Below, piece after piece: positions 37,460 to 46,615 of a DNA stretch of 64,000 bases. The notes under the pieces were generated by a model. It did no database searches and was not told the origin of the DNA. It was given only the letters and a program-made list of their open reading frames with translations. Each line of letters opens with the position of its first letter. The stretch's first letter is position 1. The DNA is from Sporosarcina sp. ACRSM (GTDB lineage: Bacteria; Bacillota; Bacilli; Bacillales_A; Planococcaceae), in contig NZ_JAKRNU010000008.1 in assembly GCF_022346545.1 (NCBI RefSeq), positions 183,650 to 247,649 of the forward strand. Direction: 5' to 3'. Made by a program: the position numbers and the translations under genes.

Positions 37460-39759
37460 CATTTTTCCATCGAAGTGATTTGGTAACGATCCCCTTTTAT
37501 CGTAACAGTGATCGAACCTGATTCTGCGGTGGCCATCGTTTTCAGTCCGTAATCGCGAAATCGATCTACGACTTCCGGGTGCGGATGGCCGTAGCGGTTA
37601 TTCCTTCCCGCTGAAAAAATCGTCCATTCCGGTTGCAGCGCCGCAATAAATGGCTCACTACTGGACGTCTTACTACCATGATGGCCTGCCTTTAAAATGA
37701 GGGAGCTGAATGTTGCTTGCCCATATTTCTGAAGAAAGCGTCTTTCCCCTTCTTCCTCCATATCTCCAGTAAATAAAAATGAAGGTCCCGTTGTCGTCAT
37801 ATACAAAACGAGCGAGCTATCGTTTCCAACATATTTCTCCGTTGTCGGTCCGACGTAATAGAAGGCCGCATCGCCCATCCTCCATGAAATCCCTTCTTGT
37901 ATCGGAACAATCGGGATGTTCTGTTGATCCGCCAACCGCAAAATATCCTGCATGCTTCGCTCTTCCTCACTCCCAGGTGAAATATGAATTTCTCTTACGG
38001 TCACCTCTTCCAATACTTCATCTGCCCCTTCCACATGATCCGCATCAGCATGCGTCAAAATCAACTTATCAATAGTCGTAATGCCTCGACCTTTCAAATA
38101 AGGGACGACGATTTTCCTTCCGACTTCAAACGGTTTGGATGGCGTGCGCCAATCGGGTTCCCCAAATGTGATCGTTCCACCCGTGTCGATGACATAGACC
38201 GCTTTCCGATAAGGCAGTTCAATGACAATGCTATCCCCCTGCCCCACATCCAGATAGGTCACGTGCAAGGAACTGTCCGTGTACGGTGTAAAATGGATGA
38301 GCAATGCTGGGACGAGAAGAAAAAGGACGCTCCGCCCAAATCGGGCTCCGCTTTCCCAACGGATGAGAAAAAGCATAACACCTCCAACCGCGATCGAGGT
38401 CAACCAGGCACCGGGTTTTCCCGGTGTCCATAATTGATAAGGCAAAGAGGCGATCGAACTTGTCACGTCGCCGACCACATCCCTGAACGGCTCATAGACA
38501 TAGAACATGCTGTTAACGATAACTGGTGACAAGTAGGATGTCACCAACAGGATGATATTTGCTGGTAAAATGATGATGGAATAAAGCGGGACATAGACTA
38601 GATTCACAATAAATGATGAAATGGATAACCCGTGAAAATGAAACAGCAAGACGGGAAATAACGCCAGCTGACTAATGGATGTCACAAAAAACGACGTCTT
38701 CAGTGCGGAACGGGAAGTCGCCAAAATGGCCGATGAATAGACGAGTGCGAATGCAGCCAAATAAGATAACTGGAATCCCGGTTGAAACAATACATAAGGC
38801 TGCATCCATATGAAAATGATCGCACTGATGGCCAGCGCGTCTTCCAACCTGATCTTCATGCGTCCTGAAGCGGCCAGCAGTACGAGGACCGTTGCAGACA
38901 CCGCCCGCCAGACCGACGGGGCCCCACCTGCCAATACCGCATAGCACGGCAATAGGATGATCAGCAAAAGGTCGACCGTTTCCCGCCTCATGCTTAATCG
39001 GAGCAATGTACTGCGGAAAAGAAACGTCAGCAACCCGACGTGCAACCCGGAAATGGCAAACAGATGGGTAATGCCCAGTGTCTGATAATCCGCAGCCAAA
39101 TCTTCATCCATCCCGCTACGGTCCCCGATCAATAATGCTTCCGCCTCCACGACCAACGATTCAGGGAAGGTATTCTCGATATGTTTTTTCACTTGACGGC
39201 GCTGTTCACGCAACTTGACGCCGATTCCGGATCGCTGATCGACTTTCAACAAAGTCTCCGCCTCGAAAATTCCCGACGCGCCGTACATCCGCATATATTT
39301 TTGCATATCGAAAGAAAACGCATGTGAAGGGAGCTCCGGTTCCCGGAAAGAACCGGTGACCGTCCATTGCATGGAAGGGAACGGGGCATCCTGAAACAGG
39401 TTTTTCTCCCGTTCATTTTTAAAGGAATAGATGGCATAGACAGTTAACCCTGTCGATGTTGTCGCGAAGCCCTTTATCTTGCCGCCGTCAATTTTCACAT
39501 TGTCCGACCAAGTCAACGTCAAGGTAGCCGGTCCGGATTCGATCGTTTCCGGTAAGTTTGCTGAGATGACAAAAAAAGAGAGACAAGCAGCCAAAACTGC
39601 GAGGATAGGTGTGAGGAATTCTTCTTTTCTACGTAGGAAAATGGGGAGTAACAACAGATTAAGAGATAGTAAATGGACCGGTCCGTATGCGGCGAATGCC
39701 GATACGGCTACCGGAAATGCGATATAGATGACACGGACACGCGAGATTATTTCCCGAAT
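37459..39759 (-). CDS. comEC: DNA uptake channel ComEC
   Basis: Polytopic membrane channel that passes single-stranded DNA into the cell during natural transformation. About 766 residues, near the 776 of Bacillus. Many membrane helices lie in the first two thirds, and the C-terminal metallo-beta-lactamase-like domain has LTHADADHVEGA and GHHGSKTSSSE. The frame is open 35 codons above the first usable standard codon (TTG at 39654) and encodes a membrane segment (VIYIAFPVAVSAFAA). The best initiation site is an ATT at 39759-39757 with AAAGGGTG 8 bases upstream, inside comEB. A start at 39654 has no ribosome binding site. Confidence 0.88.
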   Translation of the reverse strand: MREIISRVRVIYIAFPVAVSAFAAYGPVHLLSLNLLLLPIFLRRKEEFLTPILAVLAACLSFFVISANLPETIESGPATLTLTWSDNVKIDGGKIKGFATTSTGLTVYAIYSFKNEREKNLFQDAPFPSMQWTVTGSFREPELPSHAFSFDMQKYMRMYGASGIFEAETLLKVDQRSGIGVKLREQRRQVKKHIENTFPESLVVEAEALLIGDRSGMDEDLAADYQTLGITHLFAISGLHVGLLTFLFRSTLLRLSMRRETVDLLLIILLPCYAVLAGGAPSVWRAVSATVLVLLAASGRMKIRLEDALAISAIIFIWMQPYVLFQPGFQLSYLAAFALVYSSAILATSRSALKTSFFVTSISQLALFPVLLFHFHGLSISSFIVNLVYVPLYSIIILPANIILLVTSYLSPVIVNSMFYVYEPFRDVVGDVTSSIASLPYQLWTPGKPGAWLTSIAVGGVMLFLIRWESGARFGRSVLFLLVPALLIHFTPYTDSSLHVTYLDVGQGDSIVIELPYRKAVYVIDTGGTITFGEPDWRTPSKPFEVGRKIVVPYLKGRGITTIDKLILTHADADHVEGADEVLEEVTVREIHISPGSEEERSMQDILRLADQQNIPIVPIQEGISWRMGDAAFYYVGPTTEKYVGNDSSLVLYMTTTGPSFLFTGDMEEEGERRFLQKYGQATFSSLILKAGHHGSKTSSSEPFIAALQPEWTIFSAGRNNRYGHPHPEVVDRFRDYGLKTMATAESGSITVTIKGDRYQITSMEK

Positions 39760-40310
39760 AAGTCATTCACCCTTTGTGTATAGGGAGCCAGTTCTTCATC
39801 TCTTAGACCAAGTGTCTGCATTTTTTGAAGCAATTCATTAAATAATTCCAGTTTCTGTTCACTGGAAAAATCCACTTTCTTTTCGTCGAATGGAATATGC
39901 TGTACAGTGACACCGGATTGTTTAAATAACTCGATGGCATATTCGCTATTTTTGTAATCTGTGGCATAGATCACATGGCGGATACCCGATTGAATGATCG
40001 CCTTCGAGCATTGGAGACACGGGAAATGGGTGACATACAACGTCGAACCTGCAACCGGAATGCCGTATTTCGAACATTGCAGCAAAGCGTTCATCTCCGC
40101 GTGGATCGTACGGATGCAATGATTGTCCACGACATAACAGCCATGATCGATGCAATGGTCGCCTCCTGAAATTGATCCATTATAACCTCCAGCGATAATC
40201 CGATTCTCTCGGACGATTGTCGCACCGACTGCAAGTCTTGTACATGTGCTTCTCACTGCTAATAGATGGCATTGCGCCATGAAAAACTGGTCCCATGTAA
40301 TGCGCTCCAT
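39747..40310 (-). CDS. comEB: dCMP deaminase family protein ComEB
   Basis: 187-residue zinc-dependent deoxycytidylate deaminase homologue (dCMP to dUMP). The motif IHAEMNALLQ holds the zinc histidine and catalytic glutamate, and FPCLQCSKAI the zinc cysteines. It is not needed for transformation in Bacillus despite its operon. Start ATG at 40310 follows GAGGAGGG. Overlaps comEC by 13 bases if the ATT start is used. Confidence 0.94.
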   Translation of the reverse strand: MERITWDQFFMAQCHLLAVRSTCTRLAVGATIVRENRIIAGGYNGSISGGDHCIDHGCYVVDNHCIRTIHAEMNALLQCSKYGIPVAGSTLYVTHFPCLQCSKAIIQSGIRHVIYATDYKNSEYAIELFKQSGVTVQHIPFDEKKVDFSSEQKLELFNELLQKMQTLGLRDEELAPYTQRVNDLFGK

Positions 40311-40344
40311 ATGGACCCTCCTCGTATAGATAAAATTTAAGCAC

Positions 40345-40983
40345 TCATTTCACTGTAATTTGTGATTCCAGCTTCTCAAATGTTTTTTGTCCGATCCCGG
40401 ACACTTCCATCAATGATTCAGGCGTTTTGAACAGTCCATGATCCGTCCGGTATTGGATAATGGCGGCGGCTTTCGCAGGACCGACACCCGGAATGGTCAT
40501 CAGTTCTTGTTCATCCGCTGTATTGATATTGACTTTTCCATCATTTTGTCCCGCACTTTTCCCGGCTGTCGTCGTTTGGATAATGTCGATCGGCTCTTCC
40601 CCAACGCTCGGGACGTAGACGACAAATTCATCCGTCAGTTTTAAGGCGTGGTTCAGCATGCGGGAATCCGCATCGGGTAAATATCCGCCTGCCGCATGGA
40701 TGGCATCGATCAGCCGTTCGCCTTCCGATAACGAATAGACGCCAGGATGTTGAACAGCCCCTTTCACATCGACAACGATGGGTTCGGGGACAGGTGGAAG
40801 GACCGTTTCATTTTCTTCAATTTCTTCTTCAATCAGTTCAGGGAATGGGTTGGAGTCGCTCATAACATATGTTTGATCGTCGTCCTGTCCTTTGGGGAAG
40901 AACAGAAAAGCGCTGACGATAGCGACTACAGCAATGGGGGTGATCATCTTACGCCACTTGCCGGATACAAGCGAAAGAAACAG
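40345..40983 (-). CDS. comEA: Competence DNA receptor ComEA
   Basis: Membrane-anchored double-strand DNA receptor. An N-terminal membrane anchor is followed by an acidic linker, a SLBB domain (VDVKGAVQHPGVYSL) and a C-terminal helix-hairpin-helix DNA-binding region (INTADEQELMTIPGVGPAKA). An ATG at 40947 lacks a ribosome binding site. A CTG at 40983 has AAAGGGTG 7 bases upstream and adds a basic leader (FLSLVSGKWRK) ahead of the anchor, giving 212 residues. The product is certain; the start is not. comER, usually upstream, is absent. Confidence 0.87.
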   Translation of the reverse strand: MFLSLVSGKWRKMITPIAVVAIVSAFLFFPKGQDDDQTYVMSDSNPFPELIEEEIEENETVLPPVPEPIVVDVKGAVQHPGVYSLSEGERLIDAIHAAGGYLPDADSRMLNHALKLTDEFVVYVPSVGEEPIDIIQTTTAGKSAGQNDGKVNINTADEQELMTIPGVGPAKAAAIIQYRTDHGLFKTPESLMEVSGIGQKTFEKLESQITVK

Positions 40984-41052
40984 TCGTATTCACCCTTTCT
41001 TTGGCGGCATCCATATGGAGTCTCTTTCAATATAAATGAATGACCGTCCAAA

Positions 41053-41187
41053 ATCAATAACGCCGAGGCGTTATTGCGCCCAGATTTTATCGAGCTTGCT
41101 CGATAAATTCATCTGAAAAATCTGTGGCATCCGCCGGAGGCATGACTTCATCCAGTTGAGGTTTTAACCTCAACTGGATGAAGTCAA
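41053..41187. repeat. Palindromic repeat R1 (copy c)
   Basis: Palindrome CAATAACGCC/GGCGTTATTG (41055-41076). Then AGATTTT...AAAATCT around an ATCGAGC/GCTCGAT hairpin, then ATCCGCCGGAGGC, then a 20-bp perfect stem (41144-41163 with 41166-41185, GACTTCATCC...). It differs from copy a by paired changes that keep the stems. It lies between comEA and yqeM. Confidence 0.8.
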
Positions 41188-41193
41188 AAAGGG

Positions 41194-41940
41194 TTATTTT
41201 CTTACTTGAAAAAAGATTCTTTCACTTTCTTCGTCAGGCGCTAAATCTTCCCAATCCGCAAAAACCCGTTCAATTGAAAAACCAGCTTCCTCCAGCATGT
41301 TGACATAGTCATGTACCGGAAATGTCCGCTGTGTATGCACTTCATCGAACCGTCGATAGGCGTCATTTTGTTCTTGAATGAAAAAAGCAAGTTCCGAATA
41401 AACGGAATGGGGATGCTCCCCCTCCTCCGTTTCCCATATGTAAGCGATTCGACCGTTATCGAACGTAAAAGGTCCCTCCATGAAAATGACATCCGTCTTA
41501 AATGTGGAATGGACGTCAAAGAGGAGCGTCCCTCCCACTACCAGTGCCGCATGAATATTGCGGAAAGTTGAAAGGACCTCTTCACGTTCTTGTAAATAAT
41601 TCAGCGAGTCAATCGCAATAACTGCCGCATCATAGCCGGTAACGCCGGCTAATTGCTGCATCGGTTGCTGCACGAACTTTACAGGCAAGGAAAGTGCCTG
41701 CGCCCGCTTTTCCGCAACGGCCAACATGTCTGCGGACAGATCGATCCCTGTCACGTCAGCCCCTTGCTTTGCCAACTGGACAGATAATAGACCGGTTCCA
41801 CAACCAATGTCCAAAATACGTTTGCCGCGAAGTCCTGCCGTTGCCGTCATGACGAGTTCCACATATGTCTCATACGGGATATCCGTCATCAGTTCATCAT
41901 AGACGGCAGCGAATTCTCCATAAGACTGCTTAGTTTCCAT
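41194..41940 (-). CDS. yqeM: Class I SAM-dependent methyltransferase YqeM
   Basis: 248 residues with SAM-binding motif I LDIGCGTGLLSVQLA (about 42-56) and motif II VTGIDLS. Substrate unknown; it is conserved after rsfS in Bacillales. ATG at 41940 overlaps the end of rsfS by 11 bases, so translation is probably coupled. Confidence 0.92.
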   Translation of the reverse strand: METKQSYGEFAAVYDELMTDIPYETYVELVMTATAGLRGKRILDIGCGTGLLSVQLAKQGADVTGIDLSADMLAVAEKRAQALSLPVKFVQQPMQQLAGVTGYDAAVIAIDSLNYLQEREEVLSTFRNIHAALVVGGTLLFDVHSTFKTDVIFMEGPFTFDNGRIAYIWETEEGEHPHSVYSELAFFIQEQNDAYRRFDEVHTQRTFPVHDYVNMLEEAGFSIERVFADWEDLAPDEESERIFFQVRK

Positions 41941-42277
41941 CTGTCATATTCAACAACGGGGCATCTCCCCAAAGTTTTTCCAAATTATAGTATCCGCGCT
42001 CGTCACGATGGAAAACATGTACGACGACATCGCCAAGATCGACCAGCACCCATCTCGCCAAGTCGAGGCCTTCCATCCGTTTCACAGGATGACCGATTTC
42101 TGCCGCTTTATCTGCCACTTCTTTTGCGATGGCTTGTACTTGCCGCTCCGAATTGGCATGACAGATGATAAATTGATCGGCAATAAGCGATACCCCTTCC
42201 ATATTCAAGACGACAATGTCTTCCCCTTTTTTATCATCCACCGCTTGATAAGCTGTTGTTAGTAATGTAGTTGTCAT
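41930..42277 (-). CDS. rsfS: Ribosomal silencing factor RsfS
   Basis: 115-residue factor that binds uL14 on the 50S subunit and blocks subunit joining in starved cells. Conserved block VSLIADQFIICHANSERQVQ. Start ATG at 42277 with AAAGGAAAAG upstream. The longer frame would overlap yqeK. Confidence 0.94.
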   Translation of the reverse strand: MTTTLLTTAYQAVDDKKGEDIVVLNMEGVSLIADQFIICHANSERQVQAIAKEVADKAAEIGHPVKRMEGLDLARWVLVDLGDVVVHVFHRDERGYYNLEKLWGDAPLLNMTDGN

Positions 42278-42309
42278 TGTTTCACTTTTCCTTTCCGAAT
42301 ATCCTTGAC

Positions 42310-42864
42310 TCAATCGATGTATATATTATAACAATCGATCGAATCTGGATAAACCGAGACTTTTTTATTCACCAAATACTTCACCGACTGATAGATGCAA
42401 GCGCCCATCGCTGCATGGAGATTTTCATTTGCAAGCTCCCTCAATGTTTCCACGCCTGGAAAATCACGTCCGGGCTCGATCATATCAGCAACATAAATCA
42501 GTTTTTCAAGATCGGACATTCCTGCTCGTCCAGTTGTATGATAACGAATCGCATGCACAACATCCGGATCTGCAACGTTGAATTCTTGCTGCGCAATTAC
42601 CGCACCGACAGGACCATGCCATAGTTCGTGATGGAAGTCGAGCAGTCGCGGATCTTCTTGTTCTCGTTCCAATATGTCACGTAAGTCCGTTTTGGACATA
42701 CATTTTGCAATATCATGGAACAATGCCGCCTGTCCCGCTTTCAACACCGAAATGTCGTAACGCACCGCCATCGCTTTAGCTGTTTCTGCAACACGGAGCA
42801 CATGTTCATAGCGCGATTGTGTCAATCGTTGTTGCAAGACTTTTTTCAACTGTTCAACATCCAT
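42310..42864 (-). CDS. yqeK: HD-domain hydrolase YqeK
   Basis: 184 residues. Metal-binding motif HDIAK (about 50-54) and downstream HHELWHG/HAIRYHTTG fit the YqeK family, shown in other Firmicutes to split Ap4A symmetrically. Start ATG at 42864 follows GGGAGGTG. Overlaps nadD by 11 bases; pairing with nadD is conserved. Confidence 0.93.
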   Translation of the reverse strand: MDVEQLKKVLQQRLTQSRYEHVLRVAETAKAMAVRYDISVLKAGQAALFHDIAKCMSKTDLRDILEREQEDPRLLDFHHELWHGPVGAVIAQQEFNVADPDVVHAIRYHTTGRAGMSDLEKLIYVADMIEPGRDFPGVETLRELANENLHAAMGACIYQSVKYLVNKKVSVYPDSIDCYNIYID

Positions 42865-43423
42865 ATAGGCCCACCTCCCGGATAAACGACTCCACTTCGT
42901 GGGGAATCAAAAAACGGACTGTCCGCTTTTCCAAAAAACGTTCCCGGATCAATGAGGACGACAAGTCGATCTGCGGAATGTCCACCAATTGGACTGGATA
43001 CTCCGTTTCCCCGCTGTTTCCTGGTCGATTGACTCCGATGAATTGGACAAGACGGACCAACTCATCAATCCGATACCATGTCGGTAACTGATCGATCATA
43101 TCCCCGCCAATGATGAAATGGAAGGACGTCTCCGGCTCTATGACCGTCAGCCTTTTCATCGTCTCATACGTATAGGATACGCCGCCTTGTTCCACTTCAA
43201 ACGGGCAGGCCGTCAAGCCTTCTATCCCTGACACGGCAAGTTCGACCATTTGCAGGCGCTCTTCTGCTGTTGCATCGCCTTGTGCCACTTTATGGGGTGG
43301 AACGGCGGTCGGCATAAGCCGAACTTCGTCCAGTCCCAAGGCATTTTTCACTTCGTTTGCGACGATGAGATGCCCGATATGAGGAGGATTGAACGTACCG
43401 CCAAGTATGCCTACCTTTTTCAT
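42854..43423 (-). CDS. nadD: Nicotinate-nucleotide adenylyltransferase
   Basis: Makes deamido-NAD from nicotinate mononucleotide and ATP. 189 residues. Nucleotidyltransferase motif GGTFNPPHIGHL (9-20) is intact, as is the later ISSTxIR-like SSSLIRERF. Start ATG at 43423 has AAGGAGGG upstream. Confidence 0.95.
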   Translation of the reverse strand: MKKVGILGGTFNPPHIGHLIVANEVKNALGLDEVRLMPTAVPPHKVAQGDATAEERLQMVELAVSGIEGLTACPFEVEQGGVSYTYETMKRLTVIEPETSFHFIIGGDMIDQLPTWYRIDELVRLVQFIGVNRPGNSGETEYPVQLVDIPQIDLSSSLIRERFLEKRTVRFLIPHEVESFIREVGLYGC

Positions 43424-43439
43424 GGAAGCAAATCCCTCC

Positions 43440-43730
43440 TTATGGCAAGACGATGCGTTTTTTCTCTCTGGACTCTTTATACAGAATGAGGATATTGCCG
43501 ATTACCTGAACGACTTCTAGTCCTTCTCGCTCCGACAGTTCAGCCGCAATGTCGTTTTTATCTTCTTCGCAGTTTTGTAAAATATTCACTTTGATCAATT
43601 CTTTCGCTTCAAGCGCCTCTTCGATTTGATGGATGACCGACTCCGTCAAACCACTTTTTCCGATTTGGAAAATGGGTTGTAAATGATGCGCTTCGCTGCG
43701 TAGAAATCTTTTTTGCTTACCTGTTAACAT
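43440..43730 (-). CDS. yhbY: Ribosome assembly RNA-binding protein YhbY
   Basis: 96-residue CRM-domain protein with the GxxG loop GKSG (about 24-27), associated with pre-50S particles. Start ATG at 43730 follows GGAGG and shares one base with the aroE stop codon. Confidence 0.94.
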   Translation of the reverse strand: MLTGKQKRFLRSEAHHLQPIFQIGKSGLTESVIHQIEEALEAKELIKVNILQNCEEDKNDIAAELSEREGLEVVQVIGNILILYKESREKKRIVLP

Positions 43731-44560
43731 TATTTGCCTCCAACTATTGCTGTTATTTTTTCAATGGTTTTTTCCGTATCGGGACGAATGTCTGTCCATG
43801 TCTGGAATGCAAGGGCGCCCTGATGGACGAACATGCCGACCCCATTCAACGTTTTCGCCCCATTTTTGCGAGCTTGTGCCAAAAATTCCGTTTCGAGCGG
43901 GTTATAAATGATATCTGCGACGACTGCATCGGCAGCGATGTTTTCTGGATTCAGCGGCATGCCTTCCTGCGCGAAATTCATACCGACTGAAGTGGTTTGG
44001 ACAATCAAACCATAATCAGCTAGTGTCTCTTCCGCTTCTGCCAGTGTTTGTGCAGTGGCATCCTTGAGATTCGTTGCCAATTGTTGCGCTTTTTCCACTG
44101 TGCGGTTTGTAATGACAATCGGACCATAACCCATGTGCTCCAGCGCAAAAGCAATCCCCCGCGCGGCTCCACCGGCACCGATTAAAAGAACTTTTCGTCC
44201 TTTACACTGTTCTCCATATGCCTCTTCCAATGATTGGACAAAACCAAGCCCATCCGTATTGGAGCCAACTAGCGTGCCATCCGGCGAAACATGCACCGTA
44301 TTGACAGCTCCCATCTGCTCTGCAGATGAATCCAATCGATCCAGAAATGGAATGATAGCATTTTTATGTGGAACCGTCACATTCCAACCGCTGCATCCTA
44401 AGGTTTTTAAACTTTCTACAGCTTGTTCAAGTTTTTCCGCCTGTATATGAAGCGGAATATACGTGGCATCGATTGCATTTTCTTCGAACCATGCGCCATG
44501 CAAACCAGGCGACATGGATTGTGCAATCGGGTCACCGATGACCGCATACCATTTTTTCAT
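43730..44560 (-). CDS. aroE: Shikimate dehydrogenase
   Basis: NADPH-dependent reduction of 3-dehydroshikimate in aromatic amino acid synthesis. 276 residues. Shikimate-binding SMSPGLHG (about 15-22), catalytic lysine and aspartate in NVTVPHKNA and GSNTDGLGF, nucleotide fold LLIGAGGAARG. Start ATG at 44560 follows GGGGGAG. Confidence 0.96.
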   Translation of the reverse strand: MKKWYAVIGDPIAQSMSPGLHGAWFEENAIDATYIPLHIQAEKLEQAVESLKTLGCSGWNVTVPHKNAIIPFLDRLDSSAEQMGAVNTVHVSPDGTLVGSNTDGLGFVQSLEEAYGEQCKGRKVLLIGAGGAARGIAFALEHMGYGPIVITNRTVEKAQQLATNLKDATAQTLAEAEETLADYGLIVQTTSVGMNFAQEGMPLNPENIAADAVVADIIYNPLETEFLAQARKNGAKTLNGVGMFVHQGALAFQTWTDIRPDTEKTIEKITAIVGGK

Positions 44561-44573
44561 CGAACACTCCCCC

Positions 44574-45674
44574 TTAAATGAGCGAAGGCCTCAGTACAAC
44601 ATCTACCCCACGAGGCGCATGAACGGCAACGACAACGTCGGGATGCTGGACAGTGATCCAGCCCAGACCTGAAATGACGAGATCCGTTTTCGCTTTTTTT
44701 ATCGAATATTCATGCCGTACAAAAGGCGGCAATTGTTCCAGCGACTCACCCGATGGCGGTGACAGCATGTCGCCGAGATGTTTTTCATAAAGCGCATCCG
44801 CATTGTCCAATTTTGTCCGATGAATCGGCAACTCATTGGACACATGGATCGTAAAGGATGAGCGATCCCCTTTGATAAAATCGAAACGTGCAAGTCCACC
44901 GATGAAAAGCGTCTGTTCCGGATTCAACTGGAACACTTTCGGCTTCAACTCTTTCTTCGGTGTGATGGCTTTCAAATCTATCGCATCCAGATGGTGTGCA
45001 ATTTGGTGATCGTTGATAATCCCCGGTGTATCGTAAATCGCTTTTCCATCATCGAGCGGAATCTCGACAAGATCCAAAGTCGTTCCCGGGAAATGGGATG
45101 TCGTTATGACTTCCCCCACCCCTGTCGCTCCTTTAATGATACGATTAATGAAGGTCGACTTTCCGACATTTGTACAGCCGACGACGTAGACATCTTTGCC
45201 TTTCCGTATCGTATCGATCGCTGCCAGCGCCTCTTCCATCCCATGCCCTTTATGAGCGGAGACAAGAAGGACATCAACCGGTTTCAAACCGAGTTTCACC
45301 GCTTCGGCCCGCATCCAATTGATGAGTCGATTGCGGTTGACGGACTTCGGCAACACGTCCGATTTATTGCCGATCAGCAAAATATCTTTATGACCGACAA
45401 AACGGTGTAAGCCATTGATCCAACTGCCGTTGAAATCAAAGATATCAACGATCTTGACAATCATACCGTCCCTTTCCCCGATCCCGTTCAAGATATTCAG
45501 GAAATCATCGCCCGATAAGGAAACAGGCTGCAACTCATTGTAGTTCCGCAACCTGAAACAGCGTTGGCAAATGACTTCCTCTTTTTCCAAGGAGGCAGGC
45601 GGTGCATAGCCTTCCACTTTTGGATCTTCCACTTGGATCGTAATGCCGCATCCGATACATTTCAATTGTTCCAA
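44574..45674 (-). CDS. yqeH: Ribosome biogenesis GTPase YqeH
   Basis: Circularly permuted GTPase required for 30S assembly. 366 residues. N-terminal zinc finger C6, C9, C36, C39; the G-motifs occur in the order G4 (GNKSD), G5 (VSAHKG), G1 (GCTNVGKST), G3 (DTPG). A C-terminal RNA-binding domain follows. TTG start at 45674 after GGAGGAATAAG, two bases from the yqeG stop. Confidence 0.95.
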   Translation of the reverse strand: MEQLKCIGCGITIQVEDPKVEGYAPPASLEKEEVICQRCFRLRNYNELQPVSLSGDDFLNILNGIGERDGMIVKIVDIFDFNGSWINGLHRFVGHKDILLIGNKSDVLPKSVNRNRLINWMRAEAVKLGLKPVDVLLVSAHKGHGMEEALAAIDTIRKGKDVYVVGCTNVGKSTFINRIIKGATGVGEVITTSHFPGTTLDLVEIPLDDGKAIYDTPGIINDHQIAHHLDAIDLKAITPKKELKPKVFQLNPEQTLFIGGLARFDFIKGDRSSFTIHVSNELPIHRTKLDNADALYEKHLGDMLSPPSGESLEQLPPFVRHEYSIKKAKTDLVISGLGWITVQHPDVVVAVHAPRGVDVVLRPSLI

Positions 45675-45676
45675 AC

Positions 45677-46192
45677 TTATTCCTCCCACTTGATCAGGCC
45701 TTTCCGTTTCAGTCCGGCCATGATTCTTCTTTCCATCATTCTGTTAAACTTTGTAAAAAATCCATCTGAGTTCGCGACAGGCACGACAAGGATCGTATGT
45801 AAACCTTTTCGATTGCCGCCAAGGATATCGGTCATCAGCTGGTCACCGATGACCACAGCTTCCTCTTTTCGAATTCCCATGGTCGTCAATGCTTTTTTAA
45901 AGGATTTACGCAACGGTTTCCGCGCTTCGCAAATGAATGGCGTTCCAATGGGATCACAGAACGTTTTCACCCGCATCTCATTATTATTGGAGACGACCGT
46001 CACTTGTATGCCCGCTTCTTTCATGGATTTCATCCAGTCGATGATGGCTGGAGTCGCTTCCGGACGATCCCATTCGACAAGGGTGTTGTCCAAATCTGTA
46101 ATAATGCCTTTAATCCCCTTTTCTTTCAGCACTTCCGGTTTGATTTGAAAGATGTCTTTCACATATTCATCCGGTAAAAAATAGTTATACAC
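45677..46192 (-). CDS. yqeG: HAD-family phosphatase YqeG
   Basis: About 171 residues, HAD subfamily IIIA. DLDNTLVEW holds the nucleophile aspartate; VVSNNNE and IGDQLMTDILGGN are motifs II and IV. Substrate unknown (related to phosphatidylglycerophosphate phosphatases). I choose the GTG at 46192 (GGAG 8 bases upstream, protein starting YNYFLPDE as in Bacillus); a GTG at 46201 is possible. It heads the yqeG-yqeH-aroE-yhbY-nadD-yqeK-rsfS-yqeM operon. Confidence 0.93.
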   Translation of the reverse strand: MYNYFLPDEYVKDIFQIKPEVLKEKGIKGIITDLDNTLVEWDRPEATPAIIDWMKSMKEAGIQVTVVSNNNEMRVKTFCDPIGTPFICEARKPLRKSFKKALTTMGIRKEEAVVIGDQLMTDILGGNRKGLHTILVVPVANSDGFFTKFNRMMERRIMAGLKRKGLIKWEE

Positions 46193-46227
46193 GAAATCCA
46201 CTCCGATTAAGTTCTAATTCTGAAACG

Positions 46228-46233
46228 ATTATA
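46228..46233 (-). promoter_or_regulatory. Extended -10 promoter of the yqeG operon
   Basis: On the minus strand TGTTATAAT, an extended -10. No good -35 is visible. It lies about 36 bases ahead of the yqeG start. Confidence 0.5.
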
Positions 46234-46260
46234 ACATAACACTCCGCCTTTCACGCACCG

Positions 46261-46463
46261 AAAAGAAAAGAGCAGGGCGCCTGAAATGAGAATCGCAGTC
46301 TAAGGTCGCCACGTCCTGTGGCAACGACAGCGTGACCTACTTCCTGTAGGCCCGCGACAGGCATAAGGCGAGTCGGCGATGAGGCGTTCTTTGCCTCGCA
46401 GCCGAAACGACTTATGACCCGAGCATCTGGCGCCCGGAGCCTAGACAAAAGAAAAGAGCAGGT
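46261..46463. repeat. Dispersed repeat R3 (copy a), flanked by 16-base direct repeats
   Basis: AAAAGAAAAGAGCAGG occurs at 46261-46276 and again at 46448-46463. Between them is GCGCCTG...GTCTAAGG...ACGTCCTGTGGCAACGAC...ACTTCCTGTAGGCC...ATCTGGCGCCCGGAGCCTAGAC, shared in parts with 49077-49193. It fills much of the gap between yqeG and sigK; short frames inside it are not credible genes. The remaining 46464-46580 holds nothing I can identify except a possible CATACAAC -10 box at 46580-46587. Confidence 0.75.
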
Positions 46464-46615
46464 TGCACTGCCTCCCATCCGCTTCCTTGGTCAATCGCTT
46501 TGTTCTGTAGCTAAGCAAAATAGGACATCCTTTAGCGCCTGTCCGACCGAAAAAACGGTGATATGGCAAGACATGACCGCATATGCTGTCATACAACGAC
46601 ACAGGAGGTGACCCG

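Noticed and set aside
39654..39760. comEC as a frameshifted pseudogene
   Set aside because: The rest of the gene is full length with intact motifs, and a plausible ATT start with a well-spaced ribosome binding site explains the N-terminus without an indel; kept as an alternative in the finding.
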